This document shows positions 1 to 6,661 of a stretch of 15,499 nucleotides of DNA, in pieces. This DNA is from CAJQQY01 sp964352225 (GTDB taxonomy: Bacteria; Bacteroidota; Bacteroidia; Chitinophagales; Saprospiraceae). Both the position numbers and the translations under genes were made by a program. The notes below the pieces were generated by a model, which saw only the letters and a list, made by a program, of their open reading frames with translations, had not been told where the DNA came from and did not search any database. Positions within the stretch are counted from its first letter, which is position 1. The number at the start of each line of letters is the position of its first letter. The DNA is taken from positions 1 to 15,499 of the forward strand of contig CAYGRM010000136.1 of assembly GCA_964352225.1 (NCBI GenBank). Reading direction: 5' to 3'.

Positions 1-1
1 G

Positions 2-835
2 GTAAACATCGAAAAAGCTGCAAAGAATTTTAAAAGAACAGCTAAGAAATTAAATAAAGAAACAATGAACGTTTCTGAAGAAGTTGTTGAAGGAGCAATT
101 GAAGCTGGAGAAAAATGGACAAAAGTAATGGCGAAAGCTATGAAAGCTGGAACTACTCTTTTGGGAAAGCAACAAGACTTAGTTTTTGATGTGTTAGAAG
201 GTGTAAAAGCTCAATCTACAACAGGGACTAAAAGATTTGGAAAATTGATCGGTTTTAAAGCTATTTCTAAAAAAGTTCAAGAAGTAACTAATGAAGCTAA
301 AGCAAAAGTAGAAGAAACTCGTCAATCAATGGATGAAGCTTATGATAAAGTAGTAAGAATTGACATCGCAAAAGCAGTTAGTGAAACTGTAGATAAAGTA
401 ACTACATCGGCTAGAGAAAGAATGGATGAAACTCGTCAAACTTTAGATGAAGTTTATTCTAGATCTATTAAGGCTGGTGCAGTAAAAACAGCAACTAAAA
501 AAACTAAGAAAGTTGTTAATACTGCAAAAAAAGCTAAGGCTACAGTTAAAGTGGCAGCTAAAGCAATTGCTAAAAATGATGACCTAAAAGTTATAGAAGG
601 AATCGGTCCTAAAATGGCAACAATTTTAAACGAAGCAGGAATAGTGACTTTCAAGCAATTAGCAGAAACGAAAGTTTCAACTGTAAAAGAAATTTTAACA
701 GCAGCAGGTCCACGATACAATATGCATGATCCTTCAACTTGGGGAGAACAAGCGAAATTAGCAGCAGAAGGTAAAATGGAAGAGTTGAACACTTTGAAAG
801 CAGAATTGAAAGGTGGTAAAGTAGCTAAGAAATAA
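2..835 (+). CDS. Phasin-like helical protein with C-terminal helix-hairpin-helix domain (5' end cut off)
   Basis: The frame is open to the left edge, so the true start is probably outside; the first ATG is at 65. Counting from that ATG (256 residues), residues 11-66 match the C-terminal module of the next gene (shared pattern around GKQQDLVFDVLEG), a phasin-like amphipathic helix. Two copies of a short helical unit follow at 83-93 and 121-131 (EETRQSMDEAY and DETRQTLDEVY), 38 residues apart. A Lys/Ala-rich linker covers about 140-170. The C-terminus, 172-250, is a helix-hairpin-helix domain with the IEGIGPK hairpin at 177-183 and a conserved HDPSTW at 221-226; this domain type is seen fused to various Bacteroidota proteins. 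Phasins coat polyester or lipid granules, whereas the basic linker and HhH suggest nucleic-acid contact, so the role is uncertain. The next gene starts 46 bp downstream, probably in one transcript. The domain calls are firmer than the function. Confidence 0.8.
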   Translation, partial: VNIEKAAKNFKRTAKKLNKETMNVSEEVVEGAIEAGEKWTKVMAKAMKAGTTLLGKQQDLVFDVLEGVKAQSTTGTKRFGKLIGFKAISKKVQEVTNEAKAKVEETRQSMDEAYDKVVRIDIAKAVSETVDKVTTSARERMDETRQTLDEVYSRSIKAGAVKTATKKTKKVVNTAKKAKATVKVAAKAIAKNDDLKVIEGIGPKMATILNEAGIVTFKQLAETKVSTVKEILTAAGPRYNMHDPSTWGEQAKLAAEGKMEELNTLKAELKGGKVAKK

Positions 836-881
836 TTTTTTAAGAAACAATTTTTGTAAAAAAATCTAAATATAAAATATC

Positions 882-1358
882 ATGGCAAAGAAGTCAGTAA
901 AAAAAGTAAGTAATAAAGTAAATAAAGTTGAAATGACTGAAACTTTCAACAAAGTAAAAGATACAGCTGTAAAAGTAAATACTCAAGTAATTGAAACAGC
1001 AGGTGAAGTAATGGATGATATGAGAGAAAATGGAAAATACTGGGTAGAAACTACATCTCAAAAAGTAAAAGAAACAGTTAATAATTTTGATGTAGCTGAG
1101 ATGGCAACTTCAACTGTAAAAACTGCAAAAGAAACAGTAAAAACAGTAAACAAAGTGGCTTTAGATTCTGCTGATGATTTAGTTGATGTAGCTTTTGAAA
1201 ATGGGAAAAAATTGCAAGGTTTAACAGCTAAAGCAATCGAAGGAAGTTTCAATATTGCTGCAAAACAACAAGATATCGTTTTCACAACTTTAGAAACTTT
1301 AAAAGGACAATTGACTAAGAATGCTTCTCGTTTTAGAGATTTATTCAAAGCAAATTAA
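882..1358 (+). CDS. Phasin-like helical protein, paralogous to the preceding gene
   Basis: The 158-residue product is rich in Lys, Ala, Val and Thr and has no signal peptide or membrane segment. The N-terminal 20 residues are strongly basic. Residues 21-98 look like continuous amphipathic helix with repeated KVKETV/TAKETVK units. Residues 99-155 form a phasin-like module (AFENGKK, then AAKQQDIVFTTLETLKGQL) that aligns with the N-terminal module of the upstream protein, so the two genes look like products of duplication, with this copy lacking the helix-hairpin-helix domain. Phasins usually bind the surface of polyhydroxyalkanoate granules; no synthase gene is visible here, so granule binding is only inferred. 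The ATG at 882 has no convincing ribosome binding site, which is common in Bacteroidota. A strong terminator follows 20 bp after the stop. An LEA-like or nucleoid-associated helical protein is an alternative. Confidence 0.8.
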   Translation: MAKKSVKKVSNKVNKVEMTETFNKVKDTAVKVNTQVIETAGEVMDDMRENGKYWVETTSQKVKETVNNFDVAEMATSTVKTAKETVKTVNKVALDSADDLVDVAFENGKKLQGLTAKAIEGSFNIAAKQQDIVFTTLETLKGQLTKNASRFRDLFKAN

Positions 1359-1378
1359 TACCCGAACTTTAGTGATAT

Positions 1379-1413
1379 AGCTGAGGCATTCCATTTTGAA
1401 TGTCTCAGTTTTT
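1379..1413 (+). terminator. Rho-independent terminator of the phasin-like gene pair
   Basis: CTGAGGCATTC (1381-1391) pairs with GAATGTCTCAG (1398-1408) with one G-T wobble and a six-base loop, and is followed by five T. It lies 20 bp after the stop codon at 1358, which makes it the natural end of the two-gene transcript. Confidence 0.85.
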
Positions 1414-1528
1414 ATATACACCATTTAGATCGGTCAGAACTTTAGTTTAAAGTTTAAAAATATATGTAGTTAATTTAATTTTCTTAGGGAAAAATAATTT
1501 ACTACTATTTCTAAAAGCAATTGATTCG

Positions 1529-1565
1529 AACCCTTGGAGAATTATTCCTCCAAGGGTTTTTTATT
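1529..1565 (+). terminator. Second plus-oriented terminator hairpin
   Basis: AACCCTTGGAG (1529-1539) and CTCCAAGGGTT (1548-1558) form a perfect 11-bp stem with an 8-base loop. A T-rich tract follows on the plus strand (1557-1565) and overlaps the last codons of the minus-strand glycosyltransferase gene. On the minus strand the hairpin is not followed by T, so it should act mainly on plus transcripts. It may back up the terminator at 1379 and keep plus-strand transcription out of the converging gene. Bases 1414-1528 hold no gene that I can recognise. Confidence 0.7.
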
Positions 1566-2676
1566 TTAAGAGAACATTATATATGATCTCGGCAGATTTA
1601 TTCCAATTAAATTTTTCTTTTTGCAATCGCCCAATTTTAATTTTTTCTCTCCTCAAGTTTTCATTTTTAAAATATTGTAACATTGCATTTACAATTTCAT
1701 TTACATTATGAGGATTGACTAAAAGAGCAGCATCTTCTGCTACCTCTGGCATCGAAGAAAGGTTCGAAGTAATCAGCGGGACTTCACATTCCATCGCCTC
1801 TAAAAGAGGTAATCCAAACCCTTCAAAAAAAGAAACATAAACAAAAGCAAAAGCAGATCCAATCAATTTGGGTAATTCTTCTTCTTCCACAAAGCCTAAA
1901 AACTTAATGTTTTTTTTATGCTTGGCATTATCAAAAGCAGTTTTGACTTCCCCCGTTTGCCAGGCGAATCTACCTCCAATTAAAAGTTGATGCGGTGCAT
2001 TGGTTTTTTCCTTAAAAATATCAAAGGCAGTAATCAATCCATGAATATTTTTTCGAGGGTGAACAGCTCCTACGTAAAAAAAATAAGGTTGTCCATTCGT
2101 ATATTTTTCTCTAATTTCTTTTTTTGTCAAATCATTAGAAGGGAAGAAGTTGCTAGAGCAACCGTTATGTGCTACGGTAATTTTTTTCGCAGCGATTCCT
2201 ATTTTATCTATCAAATCATTTTTTACAAAATGAGAAACAGTAATTATCTGAGCTGCTTTTTGCAAATATCGATGTTGAAAATTTTGATAAAATTTTCGAA
2301 TAAAAAAAGAAACTTGATCAGGAAAATGATGGTAGGCAATATCATGAACTAGGACGACAGTTTTTATATAACTTCGCAAACTACAAAATCCATCGTTTGA
2401 GAAAAATACATCAGGTTGGTATTTTTCTAAAGCTCTTTTAACGGAAAATTCAAACCAAGTTACAATTAAAATGGGATGTCGAGTCGGAGGTGATAAAACG
2501 ACGGGTGTTACATTTTTTCCATAAATAAATTCATCATCGTACGCTCGATCAAAGAAAAAAATAAACTCATCCTCAGGATGATTTTGAACCATGCGTCGTA
2601 ACACCTCATGCGTAACTCTGCCGATACCTTCGAGCTTATTTTTTAGGAGAAATCTAGTATTGACCGCTATTTTCAA
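1561..2676 (-). CDS. GT4-family glycosyltransferase, TTG start
   Basis: The 371-residue protein has the usual GT-B length and layout. The N-terminal acceptor half opens with MKIAVNTRFL and a glycine loop EGIGR at 16-20, and contains HDIAYHHFPD at 111-120. The C-terminal nucleotide-sugar half starts near 197 with YVGAVHPRKN at 201-210 and has the E-x7-E signature EGFGLPLLE at 285-293, which in GT4 enzymes contacts the sugar nucleotide. No signal peptide or membrane segment is seen, so it should act at the cytoplasmic side of the membrane, transferring a sugar to a polysaccharide or lipid-linked acceptor; donor and acceptor cannot be read from the sequence. The start codon is TTG at 2676-2674. 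There is no in-frame ATG before the upstream stop at 2697-2695, and the protein begins where the family normally begins. It is a lone gene, convergent with the phasin-like pair and divergent from the lipase, with no polysaccharide cluster around it. No clear minus-strand terminator was found. Confidence 0.9.
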   Translation of the reverse strand: MKIAVNTRFLLKNKLEGIGRVTHEVLRRMVQNHPEDEFIFFFDRAYDDEFIYGKNVTPVVLSPPTRHPILIVTWFEFSVKRALEKYQPDVFFSNDGFCSLRSYIKTVVLVHDIAYHHFPDQVSFFIRKFYQNFQHRYLQKAAQIITVSHFVKNDLIDKIGIAAKKITVAHNGCSSNFFPSNDLTKKEIREKYTNGQPYFFYVGAVHPRKNIHGLITAFDIFKEKTNAPHQLLIGGRFAWQTGEVKTAFDNAKHKKNIKFLGFVEEEELPKLIGSAFAFVYVSFFEGFGLPLLEAMECEVPLITSNLSSMPEVAEDAALLVNPHNVNEIVNAMLQYFKNENLRREKIKIGRLQKEKFNWNKSAEIIYNVLLK

Positions 2677-2774
2677 TGAAAATAAATTAAAAAGTTAAGG
2701 AATGGAAAAATGATTAAATTTTCTAATGTCAAAAGTATATTTTTACTAACGAATAAAAAATTAAATTTTTACCT

Positions 2775-5324
2775 ATGACTTTACGACAAAGGTGGCTCCA
2801 AATAGTTAGGAACTTATTAGGACTTAGAAAGTCCGAAGAGAAAGATATCAAATACCATGAGGTAATTGAAAGAGAAACTCAATTACTCAAAGTCCGACGA
2901 AAGAAAATGAAGCTTGAAGAACCTGAAAAAGTGGAGGATAATAAATTTGGGATAGCACTCTCAGGTGGAGGAATTCGATCAGCAACGATCAATTTAGGTT
3001 TTTTGGAGACACTTAATGAATTCGGAATTTTAAAACGAGCAGATTATATTTCAACGGTCTCAGGTGGAGGTTACACCGGAGCTTATGTGCAAGCAACTTT
3101 GAAAAACGGAGAGGGTGATTATTCAAAATTATTTAATGCAGAGGATATCAGTCACATGCGGAATAATGGCGAGTACATGATTCCTGGAAAGGGGTTGAAG
3201 AAAATGTTTAATCGAATTATTTTGATCGTTGGGTTTTTGATTAGTTTATTGATGAGTTGGTTGAGTCCTTTTATTATCGGGATGATGGGATATTTGGGAT
3301 TTATATTATTGGATCGATTCGGATTGAATCAAGCAAGCTATAGAGAAGCAGTAGAATTTTTATTTGTAGTGATTATTCCTATTGGAATGGTCTTGTTGTT
3401 TATTCATTTTATATTAAATGTTCTGCTTAGTTATAATTTAAAGCTCTCTAATTTTTTTAATAAAATAGAAGCTTTCGCCTTGATCGTATTAGCCGTAATT
3501 TTTGCAGGTTTGTTTTTATCTAATTTGAATTGGACTAATATGAATATTCGATTTGGTGAAGTGAGTTATTATTTGATGGTAGTTTTTGCCTTATTTGTTT
3601 TGGGATATTTTGCTAATCCAAATGCGTTGAGTTTTCATCGTTTTTATCGCAATCAATTGGCAAATGCATTTTTGAGTAAAACCAAGAATCCTAATATTTT
3701 ATTGCAAAATTTAATTGAAAAAGGAAATGATGAAAAAGGGAAAGAAGATTTTATTCACGCACCTTATCCTTTGATAAATACATGTTTGAATTTGCTTTCT
3801 CCTCCTGACTTAAAAAGAGAAAAATTTAGCAGCGCTAAAAAAGATTATTTAGCTGATGGAAAGATGCAACAAAATGTCAGTTTTGCAGGAGCTAAAACAA
3901 ATGACTACTTTTTGCTCTCTCCCTTATTTTGTGGGTCAAAGTTGGCGGGCTATGTTCCTACCAACGACACTTATAATTATCGAGACTTGACTCTTCCTGC
4001 TGCTGCCACGATTTCAGCAGCAGCTGTGAATCCAGGAATGGGAATTTATTCCAATAAACTTTTAAGTATTCTTACAACCATTTTTAATGCTCGATTAGGG
4101 TATTGGATTCTAAATCCAAAGAAGACCAAATTGTATAATAGTCTGATATGGTGGCCAAGATACTTTGTATATGAGTTGCTTGGACAAATTGGAATTGACA
4201 ATGAAATGCTCAATATTTCAGATGGAGGACATATTGAAAATTTAGCTATTTATGAATTATTAAGACGCAAATGCAAATTAATTTTAGCCGTTGATGCAGG
4301 AGCTGATCCAAAATTTACTTTTAGTGAATTCGAAAATTTAACGATTCGCGCAAGAAATGAATTAGGAATAGATATTCGATTTTCCAAAAATCAACTGGAA
4401 GAGGAGATACGTCCAAAACCTTCTGTCGGATATTCTCAAAAAAGATTTGCGGTAGCAGATATTTGTTATTTGTGGGAAGAGATTGTGTTGCGAGATAAAG
4501 ACAATGAAGTTATTTTGGTTAAAGTGCCTGAGGATGGAGAAGCAAAAGAAAGGCCTATTGAGGTTTTAATTAATTATAAAAAATATGATAAAAACCCTGA
4601 TCGAGAAGAAGCGGTGGAAGATATTTTAACACTTGTAGAAAAGCAAGTTGGAGATCGAATTCCTGATCCATTATTGAAAAAAGAGGCTCTAGAAAATGTG
4701 GAAAAGACGGTTAGCGAGCACTTAGAGAATGATTTGAAAATCGGAACTTTGGTTTATATTAAATCATCAGTAACTCCTCCACAGGGAAAGCCACATATCG
4801 ATAAAAGACGAGATCCACTTAGATACTATACTTATAAGTATAAAATTTATCATCCAGAATTTCCACATGAGTCTACTGCCGATCAATTTTTCGATCCGGT
4901 GCAATGGACAGCTTATTATGATTTAGGAAGATTTATTTGCGCAGATGTTTTAGGGGTGGATAATCTGGATGGATATTTATCTCAAATAAAACGGGAGCAG
5001 CGGCCTAATTTTGGAATTGATGATTTAGTTAATCGAAGATTTGGACGACGCGTCAAGATATTTGAAGAGCATAAACAATCTATCGAAGAAGAAAAAGAGC
5101 GTTTGGAAAAATTAGCCCAGGATCAAAAGGACATATTAATTATAGAAAGATCTGCTCCAATGACTATGCGAGAATTAGAACCAATTATGGAGAGTGAAGC
5201 AGAAGCATCAGAACCAATTCTAACGACCGAAGCTGAAGCAGAAATGATTCCTCCAACCCCTGAGCAAGCTCCATCTAAAGATACTAAGATTGTGGTGGGA
5301 GAAGATATTGATTATAAAATGTAA
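2775..5324 (+). CDS. Large membrane-associated patatin-like phospholipase
   Basis: Predicted serine acyl hydrolase of 849 residues. The patatin oxyanion loop GGGIR is at 64-68, the nucleophile Ser96 lies in TVSGG (94-98), and the catalytic Asp483 is in DGGHIENL. Between nucleophile and Asp there are four or five hydrophobic stretches (about 146-162, 163-179, 193-219, 232-250 and 264-280), so the catalytic domain is split by a membrane-spanning insertion. A conserved C-terminal region holds FPHESTADQFFD at 696-707, a motif I associate with this large patatin family. A charged coiled coil (about 758-790) and a Glu/Ala/Pro-rich tail follow. Patatins hydrolyse acyl esters of phospholipids; the substrate here is unknown. 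The usual first Gly of the GxSxG elbow is Thr, as in some related sequences. There is no signal peptide, and the membrane segments would anchor it in the inner membrane. The gene stands alone: divergent from the glycosyltransferase and followed by two hairpin terminators. Confidence 0.88.
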   Translation: MTLRQRWLQIVRNLLGLRKSEEKDIKYHEVIERETQLLKVRRKKMKLEEPEKVEDNKFGIALSGGGIRSATINLGFLETLNEFGILKRADYISTVSGGGYTGAYVQATLKNGEGDYSKLFNAEDISHMRNNGEYMIPGKGLKKMFNRIILIVGFLISLLMSWLSPFIIGMMGYLGFILLDRFGLNQASYREAVEFLFVVIIPIGMVLLFIHFILNVLLSYNLKLSNFFNKIEAFALIVLAVIFAGLFLSNLNWTNMNIRFGEVSYYLMVVFALFVLGYFANPNALSFHRFYRNQLANAFLSKTKNPNILLQNLIEKGNDEKGKEDFIHAPYPLINTCLNLLSPPDLKREKFSSAKKDYLADGKMQQNVSFAGAKTNDYFLLSPLFCGSKLAGYVPTNDTYNYRDLTLPAAATISAAAVNPGMGIYSNKLLSILTTIFNARLGYWILNPKKTKLYNSLIWWPRYFVYELLGQIGIDNEMLNISDGGHIENLAIYELLRRKCKLILAVDAGADPKFTFSEFENLTIRARNELGIDIRFSKNQLEEEIRPKPSVGYSQKRFAVADICYLWEEIVLRDKDNEVILVKVPEDGEAKERPIEVLINYKKYDKNPDREEAVEDILTLVEKQVGDRIPDPLLKKEALENVEKTVSEHLENDLKIGTLVYIKSSVTPPQGKPHIDKRRDPLRYYTYKYKIYHPEFPHESTADQFFDPVQWTAYYDLGRFICADVLGVDNLDGYLSQIKREQRPNFGIDDLVNRRFGRRVKIFEEHKQSIEEEKERLEKLAQDQKDILIIERSAPMTMRELEPIMESEAEASEPILTTEAEAEMIPPTPEQAPSKDTKIVVGEDIDYKM

Positions 5325-5335
5325 TTTTTACGTAG

Positions 5336-5358
5336 CAGGATTCTCCCGAATCCTGTTT
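5336..5358 (+). terminator. Short terminator-like hairpin after the lipase gene
   Basis: CAGGATTC (5336-5343) and GAATCCTG (5348-5355) form a perfect 8-bp stem with a TCCC loop, 11 bp after the lipase stop codon. Only three T follow, so termination may be partial; a stronger hairpin lies 65 bp further on. Confidence 0.55.
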
Positions 5359-5423
5359 CAACATTGTGTAAATAACAATAATTTGATGATTTTGACGGAA
5401 CTTGAAAAAGTCCCGCTACATTC

Positions 5424-5465
5424 AAAAAGCACATTGAAATACTCATTTCGATGTGCTTTTTCTTT
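5424..5465 (+). terminator. Strong terminator before the padR cassette
   Basis: A 17-bp stem (5424-5440 with 5445-5461, one T-G wobble, 4-base loop ACTC) has A residues on its left foot and T on its right. It would end the lipase transcript and insulate the padR promoter. The A/T symmetry means it could also work in the minus direction. The rest of 5325-5547 shows no coding signal. Confidence 0.8.
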
Positions 5466-5547
5466 ATCAAAAAAATATTTTTATTTTTTTTTAGAAAAAT
5501 TAAAAACTTAACATATTGATTATCAGCAAGTTGTATTTTTAAATCAA

Positions 5548-5592
5548 ATAGTACTATATCTTAATTTAGTACTATGTATTGCATAGTACTAT
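5548..5592 (+). promoter_or_regulatory. Triple AGTACTAT operator, probable PadR binding sites
   Basis: Three 10-bp boxes occur at 5548-5557 (ATAGTACTAT, a perfect palindrome), 5566-5575 (TTAGTACTAT) and 5583-5592 (ATAGTACTAT), with starts 18 and 17 bp apart. The last two are also arms of a perfect inverted repeat, TAGTACTATG and CATAGTACTA, around a 5-bp spacer. They lie directly upstream of a PadR gene and across its predicted promoter. PadR proteins are dimeric repressors that often control their own operon, so autoregulation is the natural reading; the assignment is inferred. Confidence 0.7.
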
Positions 5593-5609
5593 AAGTTTAC
5601 ATACCTTTG
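5579..5609 (+). promoter_or_regulatory. Bacteroidota-type promoter of the padR-pspC operon
   Basis: TTG at 5579-5581 and TACCTTTG at 5602-5609 are separated by 20 bp and fit the Bacteroidota sigma factor pattern (a -33 TTG and a -7 TAnnTTTG). The -7 element ends only four bases before the padR ATG at 5614, so the transcript would start at or next to the start codon and be leaderless or nearly so. The -33 element lies in the spacer of the inverted repeat, so a bound repressor should block it. Confidence 0.65.
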
Positions 5610-5613
5610 AATT

Positions 5614-5955
5614 ATGAAGTTAGAAAATACCATAGCACAAATGCGAAAAGGAGTATTGGAACTTTGTATTCTTTCGATTATTGCAGAGGGTGAAATTTAT
5701 CCATCAGAGATTATCGGAAAGTTACGAAGCTCAGAACTCATCGTAAAGGAAGGGACACTATATCCCTTACTAACGCGCTTGAAAAATGCGGGACTTCTGG
5801 ATTATACTTGGAAAGAATCGACTCAGGGGCCGCCGCGAAAATATTATCAAGCTACTACCCAAGGCAGAGATTTTCTGCAAGGCTTGATGTCAACTTGGGA
5901 TCAACTTCAACATGCTGTAAATCAATCTACTAAAAATTTAACCAATAATGAATAA
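5614..5955 (+). CDS. PadR-family transcriptional regulator
   Basis: The 113-residue protein has the normal length of small PadR regulators (winged helix plus a C-terminal dimer helix). It begins with MKLENTIAQMRKGVLELCIL, the usual opening of this family, which supports the ATG at 5614. The recognition region EGTLYPLLTRLKNAGLL is at 46-62 and the wing GPPRKYYQAT at 72-81. The C-terminal helix is about 82-108. Family members are repressors that release DNA on binding small ligands or respond to envelope stress; the ligand cannot be predicted. Three palindromic boxes overlap its promoter, suggesting autorepression. Its last 8 bp overlap the start of the PspC gene, so the two are translated from one message. 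PadR-PspC pairing recurs in Bacteroidota, and the PspC protein may be the main target or a signalling partner. Confidence 0.93.
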   Translation: MKLENTIAQMRKGVLELCILSIIAEGEIYPSEIIGKLRSSELIVKEGTLYPLLTRLKNAGLLDYTWKESTQGPPRKYYQATTQGRDFLQGLMSTWDQLQHAVNQSTKNLTNNE

Positions 5956-6661
5956 AGTACTCAACATCAACCTCGGAGGATATCCATTTACCATTGATGA
6001 TGACGCGTTTGAACATCTTGAAAACTATTTGGATACCATTCATGCTCACTTCAAAAAGTCAGAAGGCTATGAGGAAATTACGAGCGACATCGAAGCTCGA
6101 ATGGCAGAGCTCTTTCAAGAACAATTAAATGGTCGATCAATCGTAACGATTCGAATTGTGGAAACTTGCATTGGAATCATGGGAACACCAGAGGAATTTG
6201 GTGCAGAGGCTTTAGGAGAGGAAGATGATTTTTATGAAAAAACTCAAGCTCATTCTTCCTCTAAACAAACCAATTACCAAACGGGTAAAAAGTTATTTCG
6301 AGATCCAGATGATACCACAGTAGGTGGAGTATGTTCAGGAATTGCTGCATATTTTGGTGTAGAAGATCCATTGTGGGTTCGATTGTTATTCGTCTTAGGA
6401 TTTTTCTCAGGAACAATTGGGCTATGGGCTTACATCATCTTATGGATAATTATCCCAGAGGCAAAAAGTGCAGGTGATCGTTTAGCGATGAGAGGAGAGC
6501 CGATTAATGTTTCGAATATTGGAAAAATTATCGAAGATGAGATTGATGTTTTTGCAGATAAATTAGATGAAATTGGAAATGAGTTAGGTTCAAAAAAAAA
6601 AGTTCCGACAAAAAGAAAAATGGTGGAAGAAGCGCCCTTAAGAAAGGGATTTCTTCTATAG
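5948..6661 (+). CDS. PspC-domain membrane protein, N-terminal part (frame broken at A10 run)
   Basis: The printed frame gives 237 residues. Residues 1-90 form a soluble N-terminal region typical of Bacteroidota PspC proteins (MNKVLNINLGGYPFTID at 1-17). The PspC domain spans about 113-171 (KKLFRDPDDTTVGGVCSGIAAYFGV, then a hydrophobic membrane stretch at 143-170). A soluble helix at 189-213 ends in GSKKK, where ten A residues occur. Beyond that point the sequence (VPTKRKMVEEAPLRKGFLL) looks unrelated and stops. In the -1 frame the same DNA reads SSDKKKNGGRSALKKGISSIGKAVG and runs without a stop into the next long frame, which is the expected continuation. PspC proteins are inner-membrane sensors linked to phage-shock or envelope stress. 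The start overlaps padR by 8 bp. Whether this short product is made, or the gene is really one frame of about 752 residues, cannot be told from one sequence. Confidence 0.85.
   Translation: MNKVLNINLGGYPFTIDDDAFEHLENYLDTIHAHFKKSEGYEEITSDIEARMAELFQEQLNGRSIVTIRIVETCIGIMGTPEEFGAEALGEEDDFYEKTQAHSSSKQTNYQTGKKLFRDPDDTTVGGVCSGIAAYFGVEDPLWVRLLFVLGFFSGTIGLWAYIILWIIIPEAKSAGDRLAMRGEPINVSNIGKIIEDEIDVFADKLDEIGNELGSKKKVPTKRKMVEEAPLRKGFLL
6592..6601 (+). other. A10 homopolymer at the break between two frames of one gene
   Basis: Ten consecutive A followed by G lie exactly where the upstream PspC frame and the downstream membrane/GIN frame must join. One extra A, or a -1 slip on A AAA AAA, joins them without a stop. 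Such runs are prone to sequencing error, to polymerase slippage and to ribosomal -1 shifting. A small hairpin, CCCTT-AAGA-AAGGG (6635-6648), lies 33 bases downstream, too far for a typical frameshift stimulator. Confidence 0.8.

Noticed and set aside
454..1348. Open minus-strand frames opposite the two phasin-like genes.
   Set aside because: They are mirror images of Lys/Ala-rich coding DNA, which rarely gives antisense stops; their products have no recognisable motif.
1522..1534. A TpsiC-arm-like string (ttgattcgaaccc), which could hint at a tRNA or an att site at a tRNA end.
   Set aside because: No flanking 5-bp stem, acceptor stem or anticodon arm can be drawn on either strand, and the bases belong to the terminator hairpin region.
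2736..2743. TATATTTT as a -7 element for the lipase gene.
   Set aside because: It misses the final G of TAnnTTTG and has no -33 partner at a suitable distance in this AT-rich gap.
5290..5511. A 73-codon plus-strand frame after the lipase gene.
   Set aside because: It begins inside the lipase coding sequence and runs through two terminator hairpins, so it is not a plausible gene.
6635..6648. Hairpin CCCTT-AAGA-AAGGG as a frameshift stimulator.
   Set aside because: It starts 33 bases after the A10 run, far beyond the usual 5-9 base spacing, and has only five base pairs.
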